DNA of 64,000 nucleotides from positions 1 to 64,000 of the forward strand of contig URGP01000006.1 of NCBI GenBank assembly GCA_900547395.1, in the 5' to 3' direction. Shown piece by piece: positions 55,001 through 63,955 of this stretch. Each line of letters starts with the position of its first letter. Position 1 is the stretch's first letter. Origin of the DNA: an uncultured Opitutales bacterium. Lineage in GTDB: Bacteria; Verrucomicrobiota; Verrucomicrobiia; Opitutales; Intestinicryptomonadaceae. The notes beneath the pieces are model-generated. The model did no database searches and had not been told where the DNA came from. It saw only the letters and a program-made list of their open reading frames with translations. A program made the position numbers and the translations under genes.

Positions 55001-56178
55001 CAGGCTTTTATTTTAAGGAAAATTCTCTTGCCCGCCTGCACCACCGTGCAGCTTTCGGGCTTTTGCAAGACTGCCGACGGGTCTGAAACTTTTTGATTGT
55101 CGATTTTTACCGCGCCCTGTTCGACGAGCCTGCGCGCCTCTTTTTTGCTCGGGAAGAGCTTTGTTGCCGCCATAAGGTTGACAAGGTTTTCCTGCGCGTT
55201 TTCGGTCAGGCTTTTCCATTCAAATTCTGGCATGTCGTCGGGAAGTTCGTTTTTTGAAAACACCTTTTCAAAATTTTCAAGCTCCGCCTTGCCCGTTTCT
55301 TCGCCGTAGAATTTCGACACCAAAGTTTGCGCCAAGCGTTTTTTGCAGAGCATGGGATGCTCCGTTTTCATTTTTTCGATTTCGGAAGCCGTTTTCAAAA
55401 GCAGATATTGGTAGTACTTCCACATCGTCTCGTCCGAAACCGACATGATTTTGCCGAACATTTGGCGGGCGTCGTCGTTGAATGCGATGTAATTGTCGTA
55501 GCTTTTAGACATCTTTTTTACGCCGTCCAAGCCGACCAAAAGCGGCATTGTTATTACCGCCTGCCCCGACATTCCCGCTTCTGCTTGCAAGGAACGTCCG
55601 ACCAAATTATTAAAGAGCTGGTCGCTCCCGCCAAGCTCGACGTCTGATTTTATCATGATTGAGTCGTAGCCCTGGATGAGCGGATACAAAAATTCGACTA
55701 TTGAAATCGGTGTTTTCGAGGCGTAGCGTTTTGCGAAGTCGTCGCGTTCGAGCATTCTTGCGACCGTCATTTTGCGGGCGAGTTCGAGCATGTCGCCGAA
55801 AGACATTTTTGCGAACCACTCGCTGTTGAAATGCACTTCGGTTTTTTGCGGGTCCAAAATTTTGTACGCCTGCTCCAAATATGTTTCGGCATTTTTTTTG
55901 ACTTCTTCAGGGGTTAGGACGGGGCGAAGCGCGCTTCTTCCGCTTGGGTCGCCGATGCAGGCGGTGTAGTCGCCGATGATTAAGACTGCCTGGTGTCCCA
56001 TTTCCTGGAACTGCCTCAGCTTGTTGAATACGACCATATGCCCGAATGTAAGGTCGGGGCGGGTGGGATCGACGCCGAGTTTGACGCGCAGGGTTTTGCC
56101 GTTTTGAATTTTTTCGGCGATTTCGTCTCTGCCGATAAAATGTTCCGAATTTAGGGCTATCTGGTCTAAAATTGTCAT
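55000..56178 (-). CDS. tyrS: Tyrosyl-tRNA synthetase
   Basis: Class-I synthetase. GVDPTRPDLTFGHMVV carries the HIGH-type motif, GDYTACIGDPSGR and the KMSKS loop GVKKMSKSYDN are present, and the C-terminal S4 domain reads RRLVEQGAVKIDNQKVSDPSAVL. The ATG at 56178 gives 392 residues; an upstream in-frame ATG would add 18 hydrophobic non-conserved residues. First gene of the minus-strand operon with recD2, psd and the TPR gene. Confidence 0.94.
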   Translation of the reverse strand: MTILDQIALNSEHFIGRDEIAEKIQNGKTLRVKLGVDPTRPDLTFGHMVVFNKLRQFQEMGHQAVLIIGDYTACIGDPSGRSALRPVLTPEEVKKNAETYLEQAYKILDPQKTEVHFNSEWFAKMSFGDMLELARKMTVARMLERDDFAKRYASKTPISIVEFLYPLIQGYDSIMIKSDVELGGSDQLFNNLVGRSLQAEAGMSGQAVITMPLLVGLDGVKKMSKSYDNYIAFNDDARQMFGKIMSVSDETMWKYYQYLLLKTASEIEKMKTEHPMLCKKRLAQTLVSKFYGEETGKAELENFEKVFSKNELPDDMPEFEWKSLTENAQENLVNLMAATKLFPSKKEARRLVEQGAVKIDNQKVSDPSAVLQKPESCTVVQAGKRIFLKIKA

Positions 56179-56322
56179 AAATATAAAAATGTTGCTGTGA
56201 AAAAATATCATTTTTTGAAACGCCGTTTGCAAGCATCTTTTGACGATTTTGAGAACTTTTGCGGGTGAATTGTTCGGAATATGTTTAGTTTCAATTATTT
56301 TTTATTTAAAAAAGTTTTTTAT

Positions 56323-56350
56323 TTGATTTCTTGAAAAATCGTTCTACTCT
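56323..56350 (+). promoter_or_regulatory. Candidate promoter of glgC, leaderless arrangement
   Basis: TTGATT, 16-nt spacer, TACTCT (56345-56350), whose end is 10 nt before the ATG at 56361; no Shine-Dalgarno sequence precedes the start. An alternative TTG start at 56331 in the same frame lies inside this promoter and is unlikely. Confidence 0.4.
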
Positions 56351-56360
56351 GAAATCCCGT

Positions 56361-57635
56361 ATGAAAAACGTTATAAGCATCATTATGGGCGGCGGAAGAG
56401 GCACGCGCCTTTATCCGCTTACAAAGGCGCGCTGCAAGCCCGCTGTTTCGCTTGCGGGCAAGTACAGGCTTGTGGATATTCCCATAAGCAACTGCATAAA
56501 TTCGGGTTGCAAGCGCATTTATCTGCTTACACAGTTTAACACGGCTTCTTTGCACAGGCACATTCAGCAGACCTATAAATTCGACCCGTTCGGCGGCGGA
56601 TTTGTAGATATTCTTGCGGCGGAGCAGACCGACGCAGGCGGAAACTGGTATCAGGGCACTGCCGACGCCGTCCGCAAAAACATGCACCATTTCTCGTCTG
56701 TCGATAGCGAATACTATTTAATTCTTTCGGGCGACCAGCTCTATCAAATGGACTTCAAAAAGCTTGTCGATGCCCACAAGGCAAGCGGCGCGGACGTGAC
56801 AATCGCGGCAAAGCCGATGCCAACTTCCGTTGCGGGCGAGCTTGGCATAATGAGGGTTGACGGAAGCCTTAACATTACGGAATTTGTCGAAAAACCGAAA
56901 GACGAAAACGTTATAAAGTCCCTCATAATACCCGAAGACTTGAAGAAAAATTTAAAGGACAAGAGCAAGGACTATTGTCTGGCATCGATGGGCATTTATG
57001 TGTTTTCCGCGAAAGTTTTGGAAGAAAAAATGCGCGGAACTGAAATCGACTTCGGCAAGGAAGTAATCCCGGGGCTTCTCGGGCAGAAGAAGCTTTGCGC
57101 GTATATTTTTGACGACTACTGGGAAGACATCGGCACAATCGACGCTTTCTTTGAAGCCAACTTGGCTCTCACTGACGACAATCCCGAATTCGATTTTTAC
57201 AATCAGGAAAAGCCCATTTACACGCACACGCGCTATCTGCCAAGCTCGAAGATATACGACAGCTCCATGGACCATACCAATGTTGCCGAGGGCTGTGTCG
57301 TTAAAAAGGCAAAGCTGAAACGCTGCATGATTGGCGTGCGCTCCGTCATAAGGGAAAACACTTCGCTTGAAAACGTCGTGATGATGGGCGCGGATGCATT
57401 TGAAAGCGAAGAGGAAAAGCTTGCCGACGACAAGTGCGGAAAGCCGAGAATAGGCATCGGCAAGAATTGCAAAATCAAAAACGCAATCATAGACAAAAAC
57501 GCAAGAATCGGCGACAATGTGGAGCTTTCCCCCGAAGGCAAGCCCGACAAGTGGGAAGAAGGCTCTTTGTATGTCAGAGACGGCGTGATTATCGTGATGA
57601 AAAACGGCGTCGTGCCTTCAAACACGAAGATATAA
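56361..57635 (+). CDS. glgC: Glucose-1-phosphate adenylyltransferase
   Basis: Makes ADP-glucose for glycogen synthesis. IIMGGGRGTRLYPLTKARCKPAVSLAGKYRLVD is the nucleotide-binding start, in the cyanobacterial/plant-like style; ILSGDQLYQMDF, the substrate-binding GELGIMRVD and EFVEKP are present; the C-terminal left-handed beta-helix carries the allosteric region (IGIGKNCKIKNAIIDKNARIG). 425 residues. No other glycogen genes adjoin. Confidence 0.93.
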   Translation: MKNVISIIMGGGRGTRLYPLTKARCKPAVSLAGKYRLVDIPISNCINSGCKRIYLLTQFNTASLHRHIQQTYKFDPFGGGFVDILAAEQTDAGGNWYQGTADAVRKNMHHFSSVDSEYYLILSGDQLYQMDFKKLVDAHKASGADVTIAAKPMPTSVAGELGIMRVDGSLNITEFVEKPKDENVIKSLIIPEDLKKNLKDKSKDYCLASMGIYVFSAKVLEEKMRGTEIDFGKEVIPGLLGQKKLCAYIFDDYWEDIGTIDAFFEANLALTDDNPEFDFYNQEKPIYTHTRYLPSSKIYDSSMDHTNVAEGCVVKKAKLKRCMIGVRSVIRENTSLENVVMMGADAFESEEEKLADDKCGKPRIGIGKNCKIKNAIIDKNARIGDNVELSPEGKPDKWEEGSLYVRDGVIIVMKNGVVPSNTKI

Positions 57636-57652
57636 CGAAAAAAATATCTCAA

Positions 57653-57686
57653 AAAAAAGGCTCTTGCAAACGCAGGAGCCTTTTTT
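57653..57686. terminator. Bidirectional terminator between glgC and fabG
   Basis: AAAAAAGGCTC and GAGCCTTTTTT pair around an inner TGC/GCA, with A and T tracts on both sides; it lies between two convergent genes. Confidence 0.85.
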
Positions 57687-57736
57687 GTGATTTTTGTAGA
57701 AATTTTGTGGATTTGCGGAAATTAAATTTTAATTTC

Positions 57737-58483
57737 TTAAATGCACATGCCGCCGTTTACGGAAATAACCTGACCTGTAATGTAGCCGCCTTCTTCCGAG
57801 CAGAGATAGACGCACATCTTTGCAATGTCTTCGGGCTTTCCGAAACGCTTTAACGGTATGATTTCCTTTGCCTTTTCAACAACAGATTCGGGAAGCTTCT
57901 TTGTCATGTCGGTTTCGATAAATCCCGGGGCGATGGCGTTTGTTGTTATGTTTCGGGAGGCAAGTTCTCGGGCGAGCGTCTTTGTGTAGCCTATCAGCCC
58001 CGCCTTTGCCGCCGCGTAATTTGCCTGACCCGCGTTGCCCATAATGCCTACTACCGAAGAGATGTTGACAATTCTGCCCCATCTTCCGCCCATCATTGCC
58101 TTTACGAAACTGCGCACTACATGGAATGCGGAAGAGAGGTTTGTGTCGATTACGTCCTGCCATTCGTCGTCGGACATTCTAAGCATCAGGTTGTCGCGCG
58201 TGATTCCCGCATTGTTTACGATGATGTCTATTTTGCCGTATTTCTTTAAAAGTTCGGCGGCGGCGTTTTTAACTTCTTCGGGCTTTGAAACGTCAATCGC
58301 GCATGCTTCGGCATTCAGCCCCATTGCGTTTATTTCGTCTGCAACCGCCCCGCAGGATGAGATGTTTTTGCTTGCGCAAATTACCTTGCATCCCGCCTTT
58401 GCAAGTTCGACTGCAATTTCTCTTCCAATTCCGCGCCCCGCGCCGCTTACGAATGCCACTTTGTCATTAAATGTTAATTCCAT
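57737..58483 (-). CDS. fabG: 3-oxoacyl-ACP reductase FabG (SDR family)
   Basis: NADPH-dependent ketoacyl reductase of fatty acid synthesis. Rossmann start VAFVSGAGRGIGREIA (GxxxGxG), DIIVNNAGITRDNLMLRM, catalytic Ser and Tyr-x3-Lys in ISSVVGIMGNAGQANYAAAKAG, and the C-terminal YITGQVISVNGGMCI. The 248-residue form from the ATG at 58483 is the canonical size; the longer frame adds 20 non-conserved residues. No other fab genes adjoin. Confidence 0.92.
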   Translation of the reverse strand: MELTFNDKVAFVSGAGRGIGREIAVELAKAGCKVICASKNISSCGAVADEINAMGLNAEACAIDVSKPEEVKNAAAELLKKYGKIDIIVNNAGITRDNLMLRMSDDEWQDVIDTNLSSAFHVVRSFVKAMMGGRWGRIVNISSVVGIMGNAGQANYAAAKAGLIGYTKTLARELASRNITTNAIAPGFIETDMTKKLPESVVEKAKEIIPLKRFGKPEDIAKMCVYLCSEEGGYITGQVISVNGGMCI

Positions 58484-58557
58484 AATGCCCAAAAAGTATT
58501 TTGAAAAATTTTCTCTTGGCAAGAATTTTATCCTAAAACACAATTCGTTTCGGGGAT

Positions 58558-59661
58558 TTATTTTTGCGGACTTTTTTGCTTTTGCTCGGTAGATTTTTCG
58601 GCATCTTTGTTTTCTTCGATGTTGTTTTCGGGCAGAAGGGGCATTTTATTTGCCGCGCGTTTTTCTATCATTTCGTCTATTATTTTTTGCGCTTCAAGTG
58701 TGCGCGGATAAGGGGTTGAGATGTCAAAATAGATTTCTGCGTCTTTACTTTTTGCGTAATACGCGCTTGTGGCAATTTTAGCCCCGATATCTGATCTTTC
58801 GTAGGTAATTATTTGGAATTTTATGTTCGCGAAAGTTTGCTCTGAAATTTTTACGTTCTCGAATTTTTCTTTTGTTTCTTTTTTTATTGTGTCGAAATCA
58901 ATTCTTGGGGATTGAGTCGGGTTTCTGTATTCCATAAATCTTACATGTTCCGTACTTGCACTGCTTTCGTAAACTATGCAGTAAAGAGGCTGTACGTCAG
59001 GGGTCGTTTCAACTCTTAAAAATTTAAGTGGAAGTTTTTCTGTTTTAAGGGTATTAAAAATTTCATACGGAGTATCCGAGTCTGCCGCAAAGCCGACATT
59101 AAAAAGCGACATAAGCGTCGTTATTTCATTTGCATATGGTTCCAGTTTCTCCAAATGCTTTTTAACTTCGTTTTCAATATAGGGTTCGCCACTGTTGCGG
59201 ATTTTTATTATGGATACAAGGCTTGTTTGACCGTTGTCAGACGTTATGGTAAAGTGTTTGAAACACATGCCGTTCTGCTCGATTAGCGAAGACGCCGCAT
59301 TAAAGTGGTTTGCAATGTAAAGATCGTATTTTCTTGTGTTTTCAAGTATTGGGCACATAAAGCCGATATGCAAAACACTGTTTTCGTTTTCCCCGATGAA
59401 CCCGTAAGTTCCGGCTACAGTTATGTTAAAAAAGTTTTCGTCTATTTCGTTTATGGCAAACTTACTCCACACCATATCTTTTACTTTTTTCATTAAAGGT
59501 GAAAGATTTTCCGTCACTTCTTTCGGGAATTTTTCATCGTGAATGTTTTTTATGATGTCTTCTAGCGATTTTTTTGCGGGTTGAACATCTTTTGATTGGT
59601 TTGCGAAGAGCGCAGAGCATGCGAGCGCGGCGGCGATTAGAATTATTTGCAGTTTTTTCAT
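58558..59661 (-). CDS. Secreted protein of unknown function (367 aa)
   Basis: Signal peptide 1-20 (AALACSALFAN), then a Lys/Glu-rich soluble chain without recognisable repeats. A stretch (FFNITVAGTYGFIGENENSVLHIGFMCPI) and the mid-region ITSDNGQTSLVSIIKIRN look like beta strands; the C-terminus is a charged Glu/Lys-rich tail ending KSPQK. Upstream TGTACA and TAAAGA (17-nt spacing) place the -10 7 nt before the ATG, again without Shine-Dalgarno. Function not inferable. Confidence 0.7.
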   Translation of the reverse strand: MKKLQIILIAAALACSALFANQSKDVQPAKKSLEDIIKNIHDEKFPKEVTENLSPLMKKVKDMVWSKFAINEIDENFFNITVAGTYGFIGENENSVLHIGFMCPILENTRKYDLYIANHFNAASSLIEQNGMCFKHFTITSDNGQTSLVSIIKIRNSGEPYIENEVKKHLEKLEPYANEITTLMSLFNVGFAADSDTPYEIFNTLKTEKLPLKFLRVETTPDVQPLYCIVYESSASTEHVRFMEYRNPTQSPRIDFDTIKKETKEKFENVKISEQTFANIKFQIITYERSDIGAKIATSAYYAKSKDAEIYFDISTPYPRTLEAQKIIDEMIEKRAANKMPLLPENNIEENKDAEKSTEQKQKSPQK

Positions 59662-60094
59662 GGTTTATTCTTTATTTTATTTGTTCGAAAATGTACAGAG
59701 TTATTCGTGTGATTTTTCCAAATCTACCGCGTGGCTGACAAGATTTAAAAAAATTTATTGTTTGTTTTGTAAAACTTCGGTTGCGGGGTAAAATGGTGTT
59801 GGTTTTTTCTGAAAAATTGCTACAAAATTGTAAGAAATTCAAAAAAAACCGAAAAAAATAAAAATTCCCTTGAAATTCGGGATAATAGGGGTACTTTTAA
59901 AGACAATATTTATAAAGTCGTCCAATGGGCGTTGCAATTTTGGGTTCTGCTTGCTCATTCGTTTGAGCATAGGGGGCTTTTTCTTGGAGTCGGAAATTCC
60001 GAACGTTTTTTGCAATGTTTTTTTTGCAAAATTCAAGCGCGGTTGCAACCCATGTTCGGCTTTCTTTTTTTAGAAAATTAAAAGCATCAATATA
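59662..60094. other. 433-nt intergenic region before sucC
   Basis: No gene seen. It holds two short inverted repeats: TGCTCA-TTCGTT-TGAGCA (59952-59969) and TCGGAA-A-TTCCGA (59990-60002), about 90-145 nt before the sucC ATG. Possible leader structure or operators; neither has a T run. Confidence 0.4.
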
Positions 60095-61282
60095 ATGAAT
60101 ATTCACGAGTATCAGGCAAAGGAATTGTTTGCAAATTTTGGCGTGGCGGTTGCAAAAGGTGCCGCGGCAAAAGACGTTTCTGAATTTGAAGCGGCGGTTG
60201 CAAGCTTGAATGGTTCACATGTTGTGGTCAAAAGCCAAATCCATGCTGGCGGCCGCGGCAAGGGCGTTTTCAAAGACGGTTTCAAGGGCGGCGTACACTA
60301 CGCAAAGCGCGAAGAAGCTGTTGAAATCGCAAAGAAAATGTTTGGCAACATTTTGGTTACCAAGCAGACGGGCGAAGCGGGCAAGGAAGTTAAGACAATC
60401 TACTTTACCGAAGGCTGCGACATCGCAAAGGAATACTACCTTTCAATCGTAATGGACAGAGCTTCCGGCAAGGACGTTGTAATTGCATCTTGCGAAGGCG
60501 GCATGGAAATCGAAAAGGTTGCCGAAGAAACTCCCGAAAAAATCAAGAAGGTGTTCATAAATCCCGAAACGGGCATCCAGCCTTACCAAGTCCGCGAACT
60601 CGCGTTCTTCTTGGGTTTTGGCGAAAAGGAATTGCAGAAGAAGTTTGCGGCTCTCATCAAGGGGCTCTATAAATTGTACGCTTCAAAAGACTGCTCTTTG
60701 GTCGAAGTAAATCCCTTGATTTTGACTCCGCAAAACGACATCATCGCTCTCGACGCAAAGGTTTCGTTTGACGACAACGCGCTCTTCCGCCATCCTGACA
60801 TTTTGGAATACCGCGACCTTTCCGAAGAAAATCCGCTTGAAATCGAGGCCAAGAAATTCGAATTAAACTACATCAAGCTCGACGGCAACATCGCCTGCAT
60901 GGTTAACGGCGCAGGTCTTGCGATGGCAACGATGGACATCATCAAGTATTACGGCGGCGACCCCGCAAACTTCTTGGACGTCGGCGGCGGCGCGACGGAA
61001 GAAGCCATCACTGCGGCTTTCAAAATCCTTTTGAGCGACGAAAACACAAAGGGCATTTTAATCAACATCTTCGGCGGAATCATGCGTTGCGACGTCATCG
61101 CAGCGGGCGTGGTTGCCGCGGTCAAAAATGTTGGCGGCCTCAAAATCCCCCTCGTTGTTCGTTTGGAAGGCACGAATGTTGAACAGGGCAACAAAATTCT
61201 CGCTGAAAGCGGAATTGACATCACAACCGCTTCCGACTTGGACGATGCGGCTCAGAAAATCGTAAAAATCGTATCAAAATAA
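60095..61282 (+). CDS. sucC: Succinyl-CoA synthetase beta subunit
   Basis: ATP-grasp subunit of succinyl-CoA ligase. [34 protein letters not shown], and the substrate-binding [33 protein letters not shown] are characteristic; 395 residues is normal. No Shine-Dalgarno lies before the ATG. It may run in the succinate-forming or oxidative direction; gene context with a PPi-PEPCK suggests the former, but this is inference. Confidence 0.95.
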   Translation: MNIHEYQAKELFANFGVAVAKGAAAKDVSEFEAAVASLNGSHVVVKSQIHAGGRGKGVFKDGFKGGVHYAKREEAVEIAKKMFGNILVTKQTGEAGKEVKTIYFTEGCDIAKEYYLSIVMDRASGKDVVIASCEGGMEIEKVAEETPEKIKKVFINPETGIQPYQVRELAFFLGFGEKELQKKFAALIKGLYKLYASKDCSLVEVNPLILTPQNDIIALDAKVSFDDNALFRHPDILEYRDLSEENPLEIEAKKFELNYIKLDGNIACMVNGAGLAMATMDIIKYYGGDPANFLDVGGGATEEAITAAFKILLSDENTKGILINIFGGIMRCDVIAAGVVAAVKNVGGLKIPLVVRLEGTNVEQGNKILAESGIDITTASDLDDAAQKIVKIVSK

Positions 61283-61293
61283 GGATTTGAAAG

Positions 61294-62199
61294 ATGAGCG
61301 TACTAATTAACAAAGACACAAGAGTAGTAGTAAGCGGCTTGACGGGCAAGACAGGCACTTTCCATGCCGACCAGTGCATGCGCTACGGCACAAAAATCGT
61401 TGGCGGCGTCACTCCGGGCAAAGGCGGAATGATGTATTCGGGAAACGACAAAATTCAGTTTGAACGTCCCGTTCCCGTTTTCAACACGATTGCCGATTCT
61501 GTTTCAAAGGAAGGCGCAAACGCATGCGTGATTTTCGTTCCTCCTCCGTTTGCGGCAGACTCCATTTTGGAAGCCATCGACGCGGGCGTTGAAACCATCA
61601 TCTGCATCACCGAAGGCATTCCCGTACGCGACATGGCGATTGTCCGCGCGCGCCTCAACGAAACAGGTTGCAAATCGCGCTTGATTGGACCGAACTGCCC
61701 CGGCGTAATCACTCCCGGCGAATGCAAAATCGGCATTATGCCCGCAAAAATCCACCGTCCCGGCACGGTAGGCATCGTTTCAAAGTCGGGTACTTTGACT
61801 TACGAAGCGGCCTTCCAGGTTTCAAATTTGGGCTACGGTCAGTCAACAACAATCGGCATCGGCGGCGACCCGATTAACGGAACGTCAATGCTTGAAGCAG
61901 TGCAGATGTTCAATGCCGACCCGCAGACGGAAGCAATCATCATGATTGGCGAAATCGGCGGCAACAACGAACAGATTGCGGCGCAGTGGCTTAAAGAAAA
62001 CTGCAAGAAGCCCGTTGCGGCGTTCATCGCAGGCACAACCGCTCCCAAGGGGCGCAGAATGGGGCACGCAGGCGCAATCGTTACGGGCAAGTCGGGTTCG
62101 GCTGCCGAAAAGATTGCCACGTTGAAGGCTTGCGGCATCGAAGTTGCGCCCACTCCCGCGCAGATTGGCAAGACGCTTCTCAAGGTTTGGGGCAAGTAA
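61294..62199 (+). CDS. sucD: Succinyl-CoA synthetase alpha subunit
   Basis: CoA-binding subunit of the same ligase. [31 protein letters not shown], and the phosphohistidine in [16 protein letters not shown] are diagnostic; 301 residues is typical. AAGGAT 8 nt before the ATG is its ribosome-binding site. It follows sucC by 11 nt and is ended by a strong terminator. Confidence 0.96.
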   Translation: MSVLINKDTRVVVSGLTGKTGTFHADQCMRYGTKIVGGVTPGKGGMMYSGNDKIQFERPVPVFNTIADSVSKEGANACVIFVPPPFAADSILEAIDAGVETIICITEGIPVRDMAIVRARLNETGCKSRLIGPNCPGVITPGECKIGIMPAKIHRPGTVGIVSKSGTLTYEAAFQVSNLGYGQSTTIGIGGDPINGTSMLEAVQMFNADPQTEAIIMIGEIGGNNEQIAAQWLKENCKKPVAAFIAGTTAPKGRRMGHAGAIVTGKSGSAAEKIATLKACGIEVAPTPAQIGKTLLKVWGK

Positions 62200-62221
62200 T
62201 TCTTGAAACAGCTTTGCTTGA

Positions 62222-62250
62222 CGGCATTCGATTGCGAATGCCGTTTTTTT
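62222..62250 (+). terminator. Rho-independent terminator after sucD
   Basis: CGGCATTCG (62222-62230) pairs with CGAATGCCG (62235-62243) over ATTG, followed by seven T. Confidence 0.92.
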
Positions 62251-62471
62251 GTCGCGAAAAAAGGGGGTTTAGGCTTGCAAACGGGAATATATTGATTTCT
62301 TTAATAAGTTTAAAGTCCGATTGTCTTTAAATGTAAATTATATATGCCTGTTTGGAATCGGCGTTTTTTGTGTATTTTAAATTATTGATTTATATGAAGT
62401 TATAACCAATTTCTCCGAACGTTTGCGTTGAAGGCGTCAATTCTTTTAACGCGTTTGAAAATAATTTTGAC

Positions 62472-63503
62472 TTGATAAGGCTTTTTGCCGCAGTGCAAGT
62501 AATGGTTTTAAACCATTACAATTCGTATTTTCATTTCAAGTTTGATTTTGCATGGTGCTTTGAAGCGTTTTCGGGAGTTCCCATATTCTTGTTCATAACG
62601 GGCTTTTTCATTCCGATGTCTTTTGAGCATAATCCGAAAGTTTTTCAGTTTTTACGCAACAGATGTTTGAAAATTTTTCCCGAAATGTGGGCTTCGATAT
62701 TTTTAAGTGTCATATTGATGCTTTTGTCGGGATATGAAATCAGGGCGTCGATTTCTTCTTTTATGCTTTATGTTCTGTCGTATTTGATATATCCCCTTTA
62801 CACTCCCGAATATTTGAGGGGATACGGGGCTGGAACTTTAAACGGGGTTTTGTGGATTATACCGGTGCAGTTGTGCTTTTATGCGGCAATCCCCGTTTTG
62901 TATAAGATATTTGACTTTAAAAGGAGATCTTCGATTTGGCTTTTGCTCCTTTTTATATTTTCAATCGCTTTTAATTCTTTGGTTTATGAAGTATTTTATT
63001 CTTGCGGAATTTCGGAGAGCGGTGCGCTTGCAAAGGCTTACAAATGGTCGATATTCGTGCATTGCCCGATGCTGATTTTGGGAATGTTTTTCTTTAAGAA
63101 CAGGGAGAGAATGCACAGGCTTTTAATCGGAAAATTTCCCCTTGTTTTGGCGGTTCATCTTTGCATTTTCTTTGCGCTTCACTGCCTGGGACTTCCGAAT
63201 TATCCGTTGGGGCAGGAGAGCGGATATTTTAAGTACATCGTAATGGTGTCTCTTGCTTTTTGCGTTTTTTCGGCGGGATATTCAATGCCGAAACTCGGAA
63301 GGAAGCTTTTGGGCGGTTTCGATTTGTCTTACGCATTGTATGTGTACCATATGCCGATTGCGAATTTTGTGATTTATGTTTTTGGAAGCGGTTGGGAATA
63401 TGGCGTTTTGTCGGCTTTTGCCGTTGTGGGTGTTTCGGTTTTGTCAAAAAAATATTTGGAAGATTATTTTGTTCGGCTTAAAAAGAATTCTTTGCGCAGA
63501 TGA
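62472..63503 (+). CDS. Acyltransferase-3 family membrane protein, uncertain start
   Basis: Membrane O-acyltransferase with about ten hydrophobic helices, of the OatA/NodX type that modifies surface polysaccharides or lipids. VQVMVLNHY and FSGVPIFLFITGFFIP carry the family's catalytic His and the signature after it. In-frame codons upstream of the TTG at 62472 continue as FENNFDLIRLF, the usual family N-terminus, back to a stop at 62403, but contain no ATG, GTG or TTG before that point. So the start is either TTG 62472, a rare codon, or lost by a small mutation; the protein may be damaged at its end. Confidence 0.75.
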   Translation: MIRLFAAVQVMVLNHYNSYFHFKFDFAWCFEAFSGVPIFLFITGFFIPMSFEHNPKVFQFLRNRCLKIFPEMWASIFLSVILMLLSGYEIRASISSFMLYVLSYLIYPLYTPEYLRGYGAGTLNGVLWIIPVQLCFYAAIPVLYKIFDFKRRSSIWLLLLFIFSIAFNSLVYEVFYSCGISESGALAKAYKWSIFVHCPMLILGMFFFKNRERMHRLLIGKFPLVLAVHLCIFFALHCLGLPNYPLGQESGYFKYIVMVSLAFCVFSAGYSMPKLGRKLLGGFDLSYALYVYHMPIANFVIYVFGSGWEYGVLSAFAVVGVSVLSKKYLEDYFVRLKKNSLRR

Positions 63504-63594
63504 AGAAGCGCGTTTGCGTCGGGCGCGGTTCAAAATTTTTGCCGCGCTAAAAATATGTTGCATTGAAAAAAAAAATTGGTAGCGTCTGATTTAT

Positions 63595-63843
63595 ATGAAG
63601 GAAACATTTGCATTTTTAAACATCGGCAACACGGAGCTTATAATCATTTTGGTGATTATTCTCCTGCTCTTTGGCGCAAAAAAACTTCCGGAACTTGCAA
63701 GGGGATTGGGGAAATCCATGCAGGAATTCAAAAAGGCGACTCGCGAGGTTGAGGACAATTTCCGCGACGCGATGAATGATGAAGAAGTCAAAAAGCCCGC
63801 GCCGAAAGTCGAATCAAAAGAGGAAAAAGACGCCGAAAAGTAG
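63595..63843 (+). CDS. tatA: Twin-arginine translocase subunit TatA
   Basis: Single membrane helix ([13 protein letters not shown]) followed by the [21 protein letters not shown] amphipathic helix of TatA/E and a charged tail. 82 residues. No tatB or tatC beside it. A terminator follows. Confidence 0.88.
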   Translation: MKETFAFLNIGNTELIIILVIILLLFGAKKLPELARGLGKSMQEFKKATREVEDNFRDAMNDEEVKKPAPKVESKEEKDAEK

Positions 63844-63868
63844 TTATCTTTTCGATAGGTTTTTGTTT

Positions 63869-63896
63869 ATGCCTGCTGTTTGCAGGCATTTTTTTT
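63869..63896 (+). terminator. Rho-independent terminator after tatA
   Basis: ATGCCTGC (63869-63876) pairs with GCAGGCAT (63882-63889) over TGTTT, followed by T. Confidence 0.88.
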
Positions 63897-63920
63897 GGGG
63901 GTGTCGTTGTGATTTTTGGT

Positions 63921-63949
63921 TTGAAATGCTCAATTTTGTTTGTTTAATA
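63921..63949 (+). promoter_or_regulatory. Sigma70-like promoter, leaderless arrangement
   Basis: TTGAAA (63921-63926), 17-nt spacer, TTAATA (63944-63949). The -10 ends 6 nt before the ATG at 63956. Confidence 0.45.
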
Positions 63950-63955
63950 AAATAT

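Noticed and set aside
59839..60106. Short frames in the spacer before sucC
   Set aside because: No ribosome-binding site, no conserved features, frames on both strands of similar length.
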